Source: Isoetes taiwanensis
Taxonomy: Eukaryota > Streptophyta > Lycopodiopsida > Isoetales > Isoetaceae
Length of the DNA: 64,000 nt
Direction: 5' to 3'
Assembly: GCA_021234155.1 (NCBI GenBank)
Contig: JAJEKV010000394.1
Span: 62,001 to 126,000, forward strand
Position numbers and translations under genes: made by a program. This document shows, piece by piece, positions 10,556-22,624 of this stretch; position 1 is the stretch's first letter, and every line of letters begins with the position of its first letter. The notes beneath the pieces were generated by a model. That model did no database searches. It saw only the letters and a list, made by a program, of their open reading frames with translations, and had not been told where the DNA came from.

Positions 10556-13500
10556 ATTTCTGGACTGCACCTAGATGTTGGCCGCCCTTATTTTGATAAG
10601 CAGGTGGATTCCTAGTTCTGCAGGCCGGTGGAGCTCTCTTTGTCCTGCATGTCTTCTGATTGTGCTTGCTTAATCTTGCAAGGTATTTAAACAACATTGG
10701 TATTTGGGAGGTAAAATTCACTCTTCTGCAACATAACTCGATTGTAGTCTTCACAGCTATGCAGATGTTGGAGTACAGATCAAACACCTTGTGGGCTTTA
10801 ACAAATTCCTCAAAAAAATTCCTGAGACAGAAAGATTTATAGTCCGGTTCCATCATTTGCATTTTTATCATCCGTTCTTCATTGGTCTAAATTTTATGGC
10901 CACTGTAGACTTCAAGATCTGTTGACTTTCTTTGAAGATTTAGAATAAAGGGGTCTGCGAACTCTGATTGCCTTATTAGTTTGGCTCCCAAACGATTTTT
11001 TGGCCTATCCTAGCCTATTTTTCTGTAGAAACAAGTACTTCTTCCTTTACAACAGTTATCTGCACACACAATTATATTTTTGTGGGAATGTTCTTGGTCT
11101 AATCCTGAAATATGTTCTGCAGAGGTCTTTCTAGCGGTCTCTCCATCAAACAGGCTTGATCTTCTATGGCCCCAATCATTCAAAAGGTTTGTTTCATTTT
11201 ACATGCAAGAAAGAGAGTGTTCTTGATGTTTATGGTTTTATTTTTCAGAACTAGTTTTGTTGGAAGACATACATCATTTTAGTTCGAGTGTTTTGTTGCA
11301 TCTCCTTTGATGGTTCAACCTTTCAAGGGAGGTTCTCGAAAGTTGCAAAGTAATCTGTCGGTACGTTTGTGTTTCTTGCAGGTCAAATTGTTACATAAAT
11401 ATCTGATTTCTGCAGAACGATATCATGTGGCACAAACAAGAGTCGAAATTTAGACAGATTGATCCAAAATATGAGGTATGTTTGTGTCAATTGTTCCATT
11501 ATGTTTTCATTGCCTGATAATGTTTCTAGAAGTTTTTCCTTATGGATATAGCATAAGGTTATTGTGAACATGAATTTTGCACCATTTATCCTTGACTGAA
11601 AGAAGGTGTAGTCCAACAAAACAGTAGAGTAGAATTGGAACAAATCGGATCTCATAAATCTGTTTGCAGGCAATAGGAAATGACCTCAGGAATTAGAGCT
11701 TCTACGGTGACGTGGCAAAGAAATAAAAAAGACAGTCAACCGTGAACCCATTTGCTATTGTTGCAGAAGCCTGCCGAGTTTAGTGCATCTAGGCATGTTT
11801 AATTTTGACACATGTCAATTTTGATACCGACTTCCATTTTCCAAGCTGTTTCAAATCTGGCATGTCTAGATAGCCCGGTAGTGCCCATGGATTTCAATAA
11901 AGTAAGATTTATCAGAGAAGAGTTCTTTCATCAATCTATACTTTAACAATTTGTTTCTCTGTTTGATTTGCAACAAACCATTCGGGCGTGAGCTCTGATC
12001 TGGCATTTAGCTGGCAAATAACTGGCGGTTGAGCTCAAAAATGGCAAGCTACGACAATGAGATGTCAAGTTGTAGTCAAGTATTAATCTTTTTTCTGAGT
12101 TACATATATTTCCCCTTTGTTATTCCTTAAGGCCAAGCTTTCCCCTCTTTTATGAACAGTTTTACGAAGAGGAGAGGATATATTGGTCTGGAAATTAGGC
12201 TGGCAATGAATGGTAGAATGATGAAAAACAAAGGCCGAAGACGAGCTCAACACCAGCATTGCCTAATATCTGCAAGAAATCAAGCAAATGCTTAGGATCA
12301 AGAGCTCACAAATCTTGCCACGGCTTTCATTCATGTCATACATTCAAATCTTTGAGTGTCATTGGTATTTGTGAATGTGCAAGATAATTTGGCACGACTC
12401 AAATGTTTACACCATGCTTGTGTTTTATCTGCTGTCTAGTTCTGAATAGCATGTCCTCTTATTTGTTCTACATTTGCATCATCTATATGGATTTAAATGC
12501 CAAATTCTCAATGTATTTTGACGAGAAAATGAGCTGGCAGGTCTAGAAACACCAAAGGTGATGGTGATTTCCTACATGATGTTAAATCATCTTTGAGATG
12601 ATATTCTGTGTAATTGTGTATGAATCTCATGCTCTCAGCAAGACGTCCTCAAAAATGTGAATTGTAAAAAATCCTAAGCACATATAAGCTTGGCTTATAT
12701 TTTCTGATATTTTCGTGTTGCATCTGCTTTAGTCGAGGGCTCCTGGCAAGACATTTAAGGTGGAAAGGTTGGCCATATTTTTCCTGATATTTTGTGTTGC
12801 ATCTGCTTTGACTTCTTAGACAAAGGCTTCTGGGAAGATGTAAGTATTGAATTTGCACATGACTACTGTTGTTCTCAAGAATCAGTACATGAAGCAAAAG
12901 GTAAATACTTGGTGCCTAATCAGACCAAATGTAGAATCATATTGCATCTGTCATAGGCATGAAAGCTTAGACTCTCAACAATTGAAGGAGCTGGGCATAT
13001 GATTTGAGATTCTGAGCGGAAATTAATTGTGTGTCCTTTTTTAAACAATATAAGATATTAGAGACTGAATTCCTGGATCAGATGTTTATTGTGTTTGTAA
13101 GTAGTAGGAGGCATTTCATTTATGGTAGATTTGGAATCCCTCTTTCTGTCACTTTAAAGCGTTTGATATGTGTCCAGGCTTAATTATCTGACAGTCCCCA
13201 TCTTTCTAGATTTAAGTTAAGTAGGTTGTTGCATTATCTCATGTAAAATGTGGTCTTCCTTGCAGGTTTTTTGTTAGGAACCATGCTAACACTCCTGGGA
13301 ACAAACAATGGTGGCAAAAATTAGTCTCCAACACTACAATACTGCTTCATGCATTAAATCCAGTAAACGCATTTAGTGTTCGACATCTCTGTCCTTTTCA
13401 ATAATGGTAGTAAGATCTCTTGGAATTTATAATTATTAGCGTTATCTGAATTTTGTTTACATTACTTGCTCGTAAGTTATACCAAGGTTTTAACAACACG

Positions 13501-13672
13501 CAATTGCCCAAACAAAAGCATGCAACTTGAACTACTAGAGACGAACATATTGTGGTTTGGGCATGCCTATCCATATCCAAGAAAATGGTTTAGCATGTAC
13601 AAAATGGCTTCTCATGTGCGAGACCTTCACAATATTAATAAGACCTAGTTCAAGTTTGGCAAATTCTTCTAC
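10556..13672. other. No recognised gene (E2 interior)
   Basis: AT-rich sequence with many short frames on both strands, none with a recognisable motif. Two related blocks containing TTTCCTGATATTTTGTGTTG / TTTTCTGATATTTTCGTGTT occur around 12,698-12,830. Nothing else is supported. Confidence 0.4.
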
Positions 13673-13909
13673 GGGTCTTTTTTTATTGGTGGTGTACAAT
13701 AAAAGCGGTCGGGGACATAGGGTGCTTAACAGTCTTTGATTGCCCTTCAACCTACCCTTCATTGCCCTTCCCTTGCCCTTCAATATTAGGATGTTCTTTA
13801 GTTATGTATAACATAATGAGCATATTAGTAATGTGAAGCGTTATCTATGAAGGTGCTGTTTTAGTGCTTGAATTTCGTTTTTTTGTACACCACCAGCAAA
13901 AAAACACCC
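13673..13909. mobile_element. MITE, copy 2 (26-bp TIRs, 4-bp TSD)
   Basis: The 237-bp element is homologous over its whole length to the copy at 365-595: same GGGTCTTTTTTTATTG start, same GCAAAAAAACACCC end, same internal TGCCCTTCAA units and ATGTATAACATAATGAGC block. It is flanked by CTAC on both sides (13,669-13,672 and 13,910-13,913). The different 4-bp flank from copy 1 confirms the element ends and the length of the target duplication. Confidence 0.88.
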
Positions 13910-15130
13910 CTACTTTAGTAATTTGTTGTAAAAGCATCTTATTGACATTTTGATGACGATTAAAAACATCCACCTGGCACTTTTCAGTTTTTCATTAATT
14001 TCATTGAGCGTATCAGTATTTTGTTCTCAATGCACTTTTGTATCCCATAAGGTTCTAGCTATAAATGGTTAGTAATATACATGTATAAGCAAAATGAATA
14101 TTTGCAAAGTAGTGTTTCATACTTGAAGATGGCTATAAAATGGCCATCAATGTTTTGCACACTTGCAACATACAAACTTGTGAAGTGATTGATGTAGTGG
14201 GTGGATATTTGGAGTATTCAAATACCCACAATAAACGAAACTCCATAAACTCTCAAACGTGTGACCAAAGCATTATCATTCGCATTAAATTCTATTGAAG
14301 CACTCACATTCATGTCATTAATGGTTCATATTTCAGTAAGCCATGGTCGTTCCTTGCCAAAGCACAAGCGAACATTGTAAATTGGCTGATTATGTACACT
14401 TCAGTCTTAAATTGGCTGATTATGTATAATTCATCCTTATTTATGTGAGTAATGAATTCAGGCACTCACATCACATCATCGTCATGGTTCACATCACCAT
14501 GCCTTCCTCTCAAATAACAAGGGAACAATATAACTTACTTATAGTCTTATATCAATGGATGGCTTCGCCATCTCATGTGCGTGAATCAGTTTTATAGTTT
14601 GGTTTGCCACCTAATGTGCGTGTACTGGTTCTATAGTTTGGTTCACTTCCTCGCTACGTGAACGGCTTTCGATGGCATGGACATTGAAGAGATGACATGG
14701 CAATAGACATATAATAATATAAAATAAATTATATGAATCATGAGTGGAAGCTAAGCTTCGCAATAGGTTAACATACATTAAAAATTTTTGATGGAAAGCA
14801 TGTGGTTGAGGGACGATATAATTAGGAGTGGAATCTGCAATGCAACACCACAATAAATTAGTGGATTATGATATTTGTTATTAAAGCATTGAATTCAACT
14901 TGAACAAATAGACTTTTGGGATTTACCGATGAATATTTGTTGTAGATTGTTAAATGCTTGGTAGGCAACTATATGTTAGGAGAAAGACTATGAAATGATA
15001 TGAAACTAAATGGCAGTGTTGACCAATGCATGTTCGAATATGATATTGACTTCTTCTTCTTGACACCCAACGTTAGATAGTGATGTTTTCAAGCTTGGAT
15101 TTAACCTCAAATCTTCATATCCATGGCTGA
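13910..15130. other. No recognised gene (E2 3' part)
   Basis: AT-rich non-coding DNA. A tandem pair with AAATTGGCTGATTATGTA occurs at about 14,379-14,430, and another with TAATGTGCGTG / TCATGTGCGTG near 14,570-14,625. No gene is seen. Confidence 0.4.
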
Positions 15131-15153
15131 TAGACCCATTGATAGTACAAAAA

Positions 15154-15155
15154 CT

Positions 15156-15226
<71 letters not shown>

Positions 15227-15235
15227 GTTATATAT
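15154..15235. repeat. (TA)n tract between E2 and E3
   Basis: About 80 bases of nearly pure TA dinucleotides begin inside the CTTGTATATA end of E2 and run into the start of E3, interrupted once by CTGT near 15,225. Confidence 0.95.
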
Positions 15236-15441
15236 ATAAAATTATTAAGCTGCCCCCTTCTTCATAGAGATTTGGGTGGCGCCACCGTGGCCGTCCAGAT
15301 CTGAGATCGACGGTCCGGATGGTGCCACCTCAATCCAGGCCAAGCACCCCCCTTCTTCATAGAGATTGATCTGGGCCGTCGAATGTGCTGGATGAATGGC
15401 CCAGATGCTGCCACGTGTATTGTGTGCAATCAATGCTACGT

Positions 15442-15515
15442 GATGAGGTGGCAGCAATATTTAATGCTCTATTAATGTCACATGATGAGGTGGCAGCAAT
15501 ATTTAATGAGCCAAT
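15442..15515 (+). repeat. 42-bp tandem duplication in E3 start module
   Basis: GATGAGGTGGCAGCAATATT begins at 15,442 and again at 15,484. The unit length is a multiple of three and gives DEVAAIFN twice in one frame, but no longer protein is visible. Confidence 0.8.
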
Positions 15516-15559
15516 AATGACGTGGCAATTTTGTTTTAATCAAAAACTAAATTCAATCT

Positions 15560-16211
15560 TAACCTAAATATCATTATTCTGGGAAGGAACTCGCGAGAGA
15601 CACAAAACCGGCCATAGATAGGCTTGTCATTCATCACAGCAGCAGTATACAATGTGTGGAAAACTAGGGAGAGAGAGAGGGGATAGCCGACCATAGGAAC
15701 AATATCGGACTACCCCCTAAAAAGAAATGTGCCAAGGCAAAATAAAAGGGTAATGGCGACAACTTCTCATCGGGATAAAAAACCCCGCCCTTTCGGGTTT
15801 TCGAGGAAAACCCTAATGAAATGGTCGCGCCAACAACCTTGAATGTGTTGCTGGAGAGCGGAGAAAGCGAGTTGATGGCGAGCATAAAATAGAAACCACG
15901 ACCCGGGGAAAGCGAGTTGATGGCGAGCATAAAATAGAAACCGCGACCCGACAAGCGGCAAAAGCCTCCCCACATGTATCCATGGAGAACCAAAGGAGAG
16001 GGGTGATGGGCGAGAAATAGAAACAAGACCCAGCAAGCGGCCCGAGAAAATGGCGGAATCCCACGCAAGCAATACCAACAAAACTCCCAAAAGAGAACAC
16101 CCGTAAATGGTCGGAGAAAATAAATAGCACAAATTTTGCACCAAGAAGGTCGAAAATGAAAGCAGAGGAAAAAAAAAGAACATAATGAGAAAAAGATAGC
16201 ATCACCAAGCG
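15560..16211 (-). other. Purine-rich E3 segment, no supported gene
   Basis: Minus-strand frames of 130-186 codons overlap in three frames over this stretch because the strand is poor in purines and hence in stop codons. They are dominated by Phe, Leu, Ser and Pro, so I do not call a gene. A sequence TCTGGGAAGGAACTC..GAGAGACACAAAACCG at 15,579-15,612 recurs at 16,625-16,658. Confidence 0.35.
15863..15952 (-). repeat. 45-bp tandem duplication
   Basis: GAAAGCGAGTTGATGGCGAG begins at 15,863 and 15,908; the units differ at very few positions. On the minus strand this duplicates 15 codons (FYFMLAINSLSP core) in one open frame. Confidence 0.85.
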
Positions 16212-16334
16212 GGTGGAGAACCATTATGTAAAATATGCATCACCCTCGAGGTGGAAATAAAAACATAAAGCATCACCCGGTGGGTGGAGAACCATTATGT
16301 AAAATATGCCACACCCTCGAGGTGGAAATAAAAT
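16196..16334. repeat. 71-bp tandem duplication with palindromic CACC/GGTG motifs
   Basis: GGTGGAGAACCATTATGTAA begins at 16,212 and 16,283. Each unit contains CACCCTCGAGGTG, a near-palindrome, next to CATCACC..GGGTGG stem-like pairs. Similar CATCACC-N-GGGTGG motifs recur near 18,043 and 18,068-18,088. On the minus strand the motif reads HPLGDA or HLEGDA in several frames, which reflects the repeat rather than a protein. Confidence 0.6.
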
Positions 16335-16449
16335 GATATCACCAAAGGTGGAGAACAACAAAGCAGGGGGGCGATGGAACAAAAATATAAGAATAGCAAC
16401 ACTCACGGGTGGAGAACAACAAAGAGGCATGAACAACAAAAATACAAAT

Positions 16450-16628
16450 GAAAAGGCGCGATGCGCCACAGGTCGCGGGCGGGAAGGAAGGGAGGAAGCT
16501 CACGAGAGGATAAGAAGAAGAGCTGCGTGAGAAGACGCCGATAACCGAGCCAAAACAGAAATGGCCTAATATATATAGCCGCTCGTCCCTTCGAATGTCG
16601 ATCCGATGAAACCGGATCGATGGGATCT
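16450..16628 (-). promoter_or_regulatory. Promoter-like direct repeat, copy 1
   Basis: A block with GAGAGGATAAGAAGAAG, GCCGATAACCGAGCC, GGCCTAATATATATAGCC and GTCGATCCGATG..CGGATCGATGGGAT matches 21,880-22,050. On the minus strand the inverted GATCCG arms lie just upstream of CTATATATATTAGG, a good TATA box, followed by a pyrimidine-rich leader. This could be the TATA region of a minus-strand transcription unit. Direct repeats 5.4 kb apart could also be short LTRs, but no TG..CA ends or primer site are visible. Confidence 0.35.
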
Positions 16629-18195
16629 GGGAAGGAACTTCATGAGAGACACAAAACCGCCCGACTACCAAAGGACTTCCTCAACTATAAGCCTAGTCGG
16701 TGGCGAAAACCCTCCGGCTTAAGCCGATATAAGAAAACACTCCCGCCACCACCCAGGCGGTTGGACAGGGGCAGAGAGAAAAAAAGAGAGGAACGAAAAA
16801 GAGGGCCACCGGACGGAATAGCGAGGAGATGAAAGGAACGGTAGAAATTAGGCGTTGAAGGATAGTGGCGGGGCATCTGCGAATGAAGGAAGCGGCGGGG
16901 GGAAGAAAGGAAACCGGGATCCGAAGAGTCCGGTTCAAGCGAGAAAAACTACACATTGATTGGCGAAAACCAACAGTAGCGAAGCGGCTGTGGGGAGAAA
17001 CGGAAGAAGAAGCGGAGCTAAAGCAGGATCACGGGGCGATATCAGCTCAATGACCCGAAAAAGGAAAGGATATTAGAGAAAAACAATGAAAAGAAAAGCA
17101 CGCCCGCCAGATGATGAATCTAAGGAAGTGCCCGGACGACAGTAGCAAGAATGACCGAAAAAAAGGAAGCACATTAGAGAACAAAACAACGAAAAGGAAG
17201 GGGACACCGCCACGATGACGAATCGAAGGAAGTGCCCTGGCATGCCAACGAGAACGGCAACAAGGCGAGGACAAAAACAAACCACGTTAATACGTACAAT
17301 GCATATATGATATGGATGCAAATCACGGACTGATGTCCGTGGATAGTTGTCTTATTTGAATACAGATTACGGACCAAAGCTCGTGAATGTGGCTCACGGA
17401 TCAAGTCCGTGAATGTAACTATGAGTCCTTAGAACTGTGGCCAAGAACTAATAACAAGTAACTGAGATAAAAAGGCAAGGAGGAAAAATCTTACGTATAG
17501 GAATGTAAAAATGCATAGACATAAAGAAGACAAAGTGCAACCCGACATATGTTGTCAACAAGAAGTCTAAAGCGAAGAAGGTTCATAAGGATGTAAAAAG
17601 GGGGAACAAGATGAGGAGAATGAAAATGCTAAGGTCTGGCGCAAGGTAGCATAGGAGAAATGTGTGGTGCTGTCAGAAGACAAATACCCTATGCATAAAT
17701 CCATGAAAAAAAGGCCCCAATAGGAAAACATACTGCGGCAAACGAGGGACGAGATTGATAAAGAGAATGTAGACATACTAACGTAACTGCATAAACTAGA
17801 AGCCCGGCCCGCCGCGTGGCCTGGGTGTCGAGCCCGAACTGAAGCACGTAGCGAGGGTGAGGCGAAGAGGAGCACCAAGCGACGGAAAGCGAGAAGAAGC
17901 GGGAACAAAAGGCCCCATGGCGGTTAAAAAGAACAAAAGCGTGCATAATGGTGAAGCGGCAAGGCTGCAAGGCGACAAGCACTCAAAATGGCGTGGCGAT
18001 TAGAAATGATAAAAATCAACAATTCATGAAAAAGAGAGGATAGCATCACCGAGGGGTTGGAAAAAAGCATCACCCAGCGGGTGGAAGAAAAAACATGATA
18101 AACAAAAATTGGCGTGCAAAAATAGCTAAATAGCAAATATGATGTATAATGGTAGCACAATGTATAATGTATATTTTAAGCCCAAGCATAAATAC
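16629..18195. other. Purine-rich E3 interior, no recognised gene
   Basis: Purine-rich on the plus strand with frequent GAAAAGGAAGG-type runs. Two GAATCGAAGGAAGTGCCC / GAATCTAAGGAAGTGCCC blocks lie at about 17,113-17,240. TCACGGAC..AAGTCCGTGAATG motifs cluster at 17,324-17,415. No coding assignment is supported on either strand. Confidence 0.4.
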
Positions 18196-18204
18196 GAGAA
18201 AAAA

Positions 18205-19470
18205 CAACCATGAAACATCTGGAAACATGATAGAGGCAAGAACGTGAAAAAGCCAATGCAACCATTGTAATGCTCAGATGCGCCTAAAAAGGAGAACAAC
18301 GTTCCGCGAATATGAAAAAGAAAATCAACCCTCATAGTGCATAATAAGCATAACGTGGAAACCCAGTGGAGACACCGTATATAGGAAAAAAGGCAAATTC
18401 AAATGATGCCGAACATAAAAGGTCAAAATAGATCACGTGAATGCAACATAGGGATAATATCAAGGTAAACAACAAGAATGACGAAAAAAACATAAGGTGC
18501 CAGAGATGAAAAGGACAATACATGTAGAATAATATGCCACATGGACCAGATTAAGCCCCAGATGCTAAAAAGCAATATACGTGCAAAAACACACCGTATG
18601 GAAAAAACACTTTAATGATCAAGCTAAACCCAGACAAATGCACCCATAAGTTCAAAAGGCCAATGCTCTCCCATCATCCTAAAGAAATTCCAAACCACGG
18701 GGCATCAAAAAAACAAGATAAACCACAAGTGCGAAAAATAGAACCCAACAACTATGGGAAACCTAGAATGTGGAAGATAACACCACCGAATAACATTATA
18801 CCCACGATAATAAGCATAACATGGAAACTAGGTTGAGACACCGTATATATAGGAAAAAAGCAAATTCAAATGGCCTTAGAACATAAAAGTCAACAACCAT
18901 GTAAACTTGAGATAATGCAAAAACATGCCAACATAAAAGCGAAACCATATTGTCAACCATAGCGCCAAAAAAGATAACAACCATGAAACATCACGGAAAC
19001 ATATAGAGGCAATAACGTGAAAAGCAAATGCAACCATGGTAATGCCGATGCTAAAAAAAGAGGAGAACAACATTCAAGAATATGAAAAAGAAAATCAACC
19101 CTCATAGTGCATAATAAGCACAACGTGGAAACCAAGTGGAGACATCCTATATAGGAAAAAGGCAAATTCGAATGATGCCGAACATAAAAAGTCAAAATAG
19201 ATCACGTGAATGCAACATCGAGATAATATCAAGGTAAACAACAAGAATGGCGAAAACATAAGGTGCGAGGAGATGAAAAGGACAATACATGTAGAATAAT
19301 ATGCCACACGGACCCGATTCGCCCCTATGCTAAAAAGCAATATACACGTGCAAAAACACACCTTATGGAAAAAACACTTTAATGACCAAGTTAAACCCAT
19401 ACAAATGCACCCATAAGGTCAAAAGGCCAATGCTCTCCCATCGTCCTAAAGAAATTCCAAACCAACAGGA
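18205..19470. repeat. 770-bp tandem repeat with a nested third copy
   Basis: CTCATAGTGCATAATAAGC at 18,331 recurs at 19,101 (offset 770). Similarity runs from about 18,205 (CATGAAACATC) to 18,680 and from 18,980 to 19,450. A third, more diverged partial copy containing AATAAGCATAACATGGAAAC starts at about 18,810. The units are non-coding. Confidence 0.8.
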
Positions 19471-20495
19471 ATGACACATGTCCAGACAAAATTGAATATG
19501 TAACAAGATGAATCGTAACAAATAACCCCAAAATATTATGCTAAGGATTACGAAATGAAATGGACATGGGAGCAATGCAGCAAATAGGAAACATGCTAAA
19601 CCACAGTTGCACAATGAAAATCCATAAAGGTCTATTAACAGTATATGCCAAGGTAGAAAACCCACCAAGAGTAGTTACCAGGAGTGTTGCGTAGTAATGT
19701 GTTCAACCTCAAACGCACAAATGAGAAGGAACCGAAGAAAATAAAAGAGCACCACAAGATTAGAAATTGAACATTGGCAAAATATGAGCACGTATAAGTT
19801 TGTTTTCAGACCCAAATTGTACATATGACAAGAATTGAAAATTCCCATATGAAAGCAAGTCATGTACCATATTCACCTCTTTATGAAATACGCATGCAAG
19901 AATGCCCTCATGAAAAAAACAATCCAATGATTAATCCGTAACCATACTCAAACGAATTAATGCAAAGCAATATGGACAAAACGAATACCCCACCTGGGAC
20001 TCAACTTATATAAAAACACGACACATCCAAATGATGTATGCCCCAAGTCCGAATCAAACAAGGCAAAAATTAATCCCTATGGCAATAATATACGTAATAT
20101 ATAGCCGATGGAATGATGTGATGGAGGTAAAGGATGGAGCTCACAAAACAGAAAAAGAAAAAGAAAGTAATTAGAAGCTACAAATCGATGGAGAAGACAA
20201 AAAAATAGCTGTCCGTGGCAACCTGGATCCAAACGGACAGCTTCAAATGCAAAAAAGCATGCGCCCTTGCTGGATGCAATAAGCGAGATGCCATCTAGTG
20301 GATCTGTAGCCATGGGAGATCGGCCTTGCAGCGACCCACATCGGCAAGGATCTGAAAACGCAGAAAACAGAAACAGAGGCAGAGGGGGGTTCATGGATGA
20401 GCTGGAAAAACAAAGAGGAAGTCGAAATTTCGGCTGAGGTGCTGTGACGTCGGTTTAACCTCCAGCGAGAAGCAAGGCTGTCGCTTGGCTCCATC
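19471..20495. other. No recognised gene (E3 interior)
   Basis: A-rich plus strand; short unrelated frames only. A TGTGACGTCGG box, the same as in the E2 start module, is present at about 20,442-20,452 but without the rest of that module. Confidence 0.35.
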
Positions 20496-21600
20496 TATGA
20501 AAACTGCTGCCTGCACATGCTGCTATAAAATGATCGGAAACAAACAAGGATGGATGGGTGTATCTAAAAAGGATATGTTGGGATCCACTGAGCGATCAGA
20601 TCCACAGTCTCAATAAGGATATTTGGGGATCACGGAGCCATCGAAACAAAACCCTGTGGCATAGACTTGTGGTGATTTACAAATTACAAATTACAAGAGC
20701 AATAGGTTAGAAGCACAGAAGAAGACCTTTGGAAACGACCCAGCATGCCCGATTTGAACAGAGGGCGAATACGAAAGGATGGCGAACTGGAAAAAACTTT
20801 GCAGTTGAGGATGAGGTAAGCTGAGAAGCAGGCCGAAAATAGAAAATAGAGAAGCGATTGAAGAGATGGGAAGGACATGGAAAATCTCCCTAGAAGTGCA
20901 GATTGTTGGAACTCCAATAAAAATCAACAAAAGACCACAGTGAACAAAGGAAAACGAACTGTTGAGAGACCAGCCTAGATGCCATGCTAAATTGGAAAAA
21001 AGGGGTAAGATAGGAATCTGCAAGAGGAAACAGAGGAGAAGATAGGAGTTTGCCAGGTTAGACATCCTGGAACAGAGAACGCAGGCCCTGCCCAGCAGAT
21101 GTGCCATCGCTCCAGCCGATCCCATGAGTCCCTGTGGTAACTTAACGATCCAGCAGAGTCCTGTTGTAACGTCCTGTGAAAGGCGGCCTGCGCTGAGTCG
21201 CTCCCTGAGCCAACGGATGGCCTGTGCTCCCTAGATCTGACCAGGCCAATTGCTGCATGGTAACTTCGGCCCTGGAACTCCCGCCCGGCCAATGATCTGC
21301 ATGCTGGAAAACCGGAATCCTTCCGCTCCTCCCTCCTGTCAGAAAAATGCCCCTTACAAAAAACACAGGAGAAACACAAGAGAACAGGGGCAGAGAGCCA
21401 TTTCTGTTGCATGTAGATTGCTTGGTGCCCGCAATCGCTACACCCACTCTTGGCTACCACATCGTCGAGTGCAACTACATCCTGGATTTAAAAACTGCTT
21501 CCTGCACATGCTTCTATAATCTAAAGCAAACAAGAACGGATGGATGCAAAGATATTGGGATCCACTTAGCCAACGAAAGCAGACCCGTAGAGTGAAAACA
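20496..21600. repeat. Direct repeats about 990 bp apart
   Basis: AAAACTGCTGCCTGCACATG with a following TTGGGATCCACT block (about 20,499-20,592) recurs as AAAACTGCTTCCTGCACATG with TTGGGATCCACT at about 21,490-21,565. The stretch between them is open in two minus-strand frames (up to 157 codons), but I recognise no domain. Confidence 0.55.
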
Positions 21601-21879
21601 TACATGAAGTAGAAAGAAAATGCAAATCACAAGCACAAACAGTTTCACAATCCCTGTGATAATCCCATAGTTGCAGCCAGATGCTGATCAAATTTGCTAT
21701 AAACCTGGAAAATTATGGATTCTCAAATAAACCAACCAGAAAAGGAGCTGAGAGCCATACCAGCCATACCTCGCAAATGACGGATCATGGTACGCATGCA
21801 AGGATTGAAAAAGAAAATTGGATCATCGAAATGTTGCGGGAAAGGATTGGAAAGGAAGATTGGAGCATCGTAGAGTCAC

Positions 21880-22050
21880 GGGAAAAGGATTTGAACAGGC
21901 AGGGTGAAAGAGGGCGGGAACCAAAAGCTACGAGAGGATAAGAAGAGCTGCTATGAGAAGACGCCGATAACCGAGCCAAAACAGAAATGGCCTAATATAG
22001 GCGCTCGTCCCTTCCCAGAATGTCGATCCGATGGCTCGGATCGATGGGAT
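21880..22050 (-). promoter_or_regulatory. Promoter-like direct repeat, copy 2
   Basis: Matches 16,450-16,628: ACGAGAGGATAAGAAGAG, GCCGATAACCGAGCC, GGCCTAATATAGGCGC and GTCGATCCGATGGCTCGGAT. The TATA stretch is shorter here (AATATA against AATATATATA). See copy 1. Confidence 0.35.
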
Positions 22051-22624
22051 ATGTATAAGATTATTCTATGTGTGCCTTGAAAACGATGTACCCATGGTGT
22101 ATATGACATGTTAAAAATATGTAACACGCTTCTCTACCGTGGGATTGGGGACATTGATTGAGTGGCGCGACGTGAGCCATTGGATTATGGATGAGTCATG
22201 CATGAGGCATGCATGGCCATGCATGAAGGCATGCAACACATCCCTGGACCATCGGATCAAAAGGGGAGGCGAAAGCATGGCCCTTGATTTTTATAAGGAA
22301 GGTGCAAGGAAGCTTCCTTAAAAGTGGATTTGATGCAACCAATCTCAACCGTTAGATCAAAAGGGGGGAGGAGAAATCCTAGCCATTCAATTTCTTATTA
22401 AATTAGAATTTTTTATATTAAAGGAGGTGAGGTGGCACCCTTTATTTAATGAAAAGATAGTGAGGTCATTAATTATGAAGCTTTCTTGGAAGCTTCTTTT
22501 TTTGCATCGCCTTCAAACGACTTTATCTTGCGGTGGAGGTCTCGGATCAAAGTGGGACCCATGCCATTGGATTCCTCTCATCAAATGCTTTCCAATGAGT
22601 AGTGGTTTGGCATCATTCCGTGCA
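22051..22624. other. No recognised gene
   Basis: Contains GGACCATCGGATCAAAAGGGG and CAACCGTTAGATCAAAAGGGG (about 22,244 and 22,349), a diverged pair. No gene is seen. Confidence 0.35.

Larger units (their letters stand above)
8911..15159 (+). mobile_element. Composite element E2
   Basis: It starts TATATACAATTATATAAG directly where E1 ends and finishes TAGACCCATTGATAGTACAA plus AAACTTGTATA, nearly the same terminal sequence as E1. The start module resembles E1's. No known gene fragment was recognised inside. A MITE is nested at 13,673-13,909. Boundaries are inferred from the shared termini. Confidence 0.5.

Noticed and set aside
15664-16224. Minus-strand open frame of 186 codons, plus two overlapping frames of 131 and 138 codons
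   Set aside because: All three frames are open because the strand is pyrimidine-rich and stop-poor; composition is Phe/Leu/Ser-heavy and includes a DNA-level tandem duplication. No domain is seen.
20987-21460. Minus-strand open frame of 157 codons
   Set aside because: No motif recognised; it lies between direct repeats in E3 and overlaps another open frame, as expected for repeat DNA.
16450-22050. Full LTR retrotransposon
   Set aside because: No TG..CA ends, primer-binding site, gag/pol motifs or target duplication could be seen.
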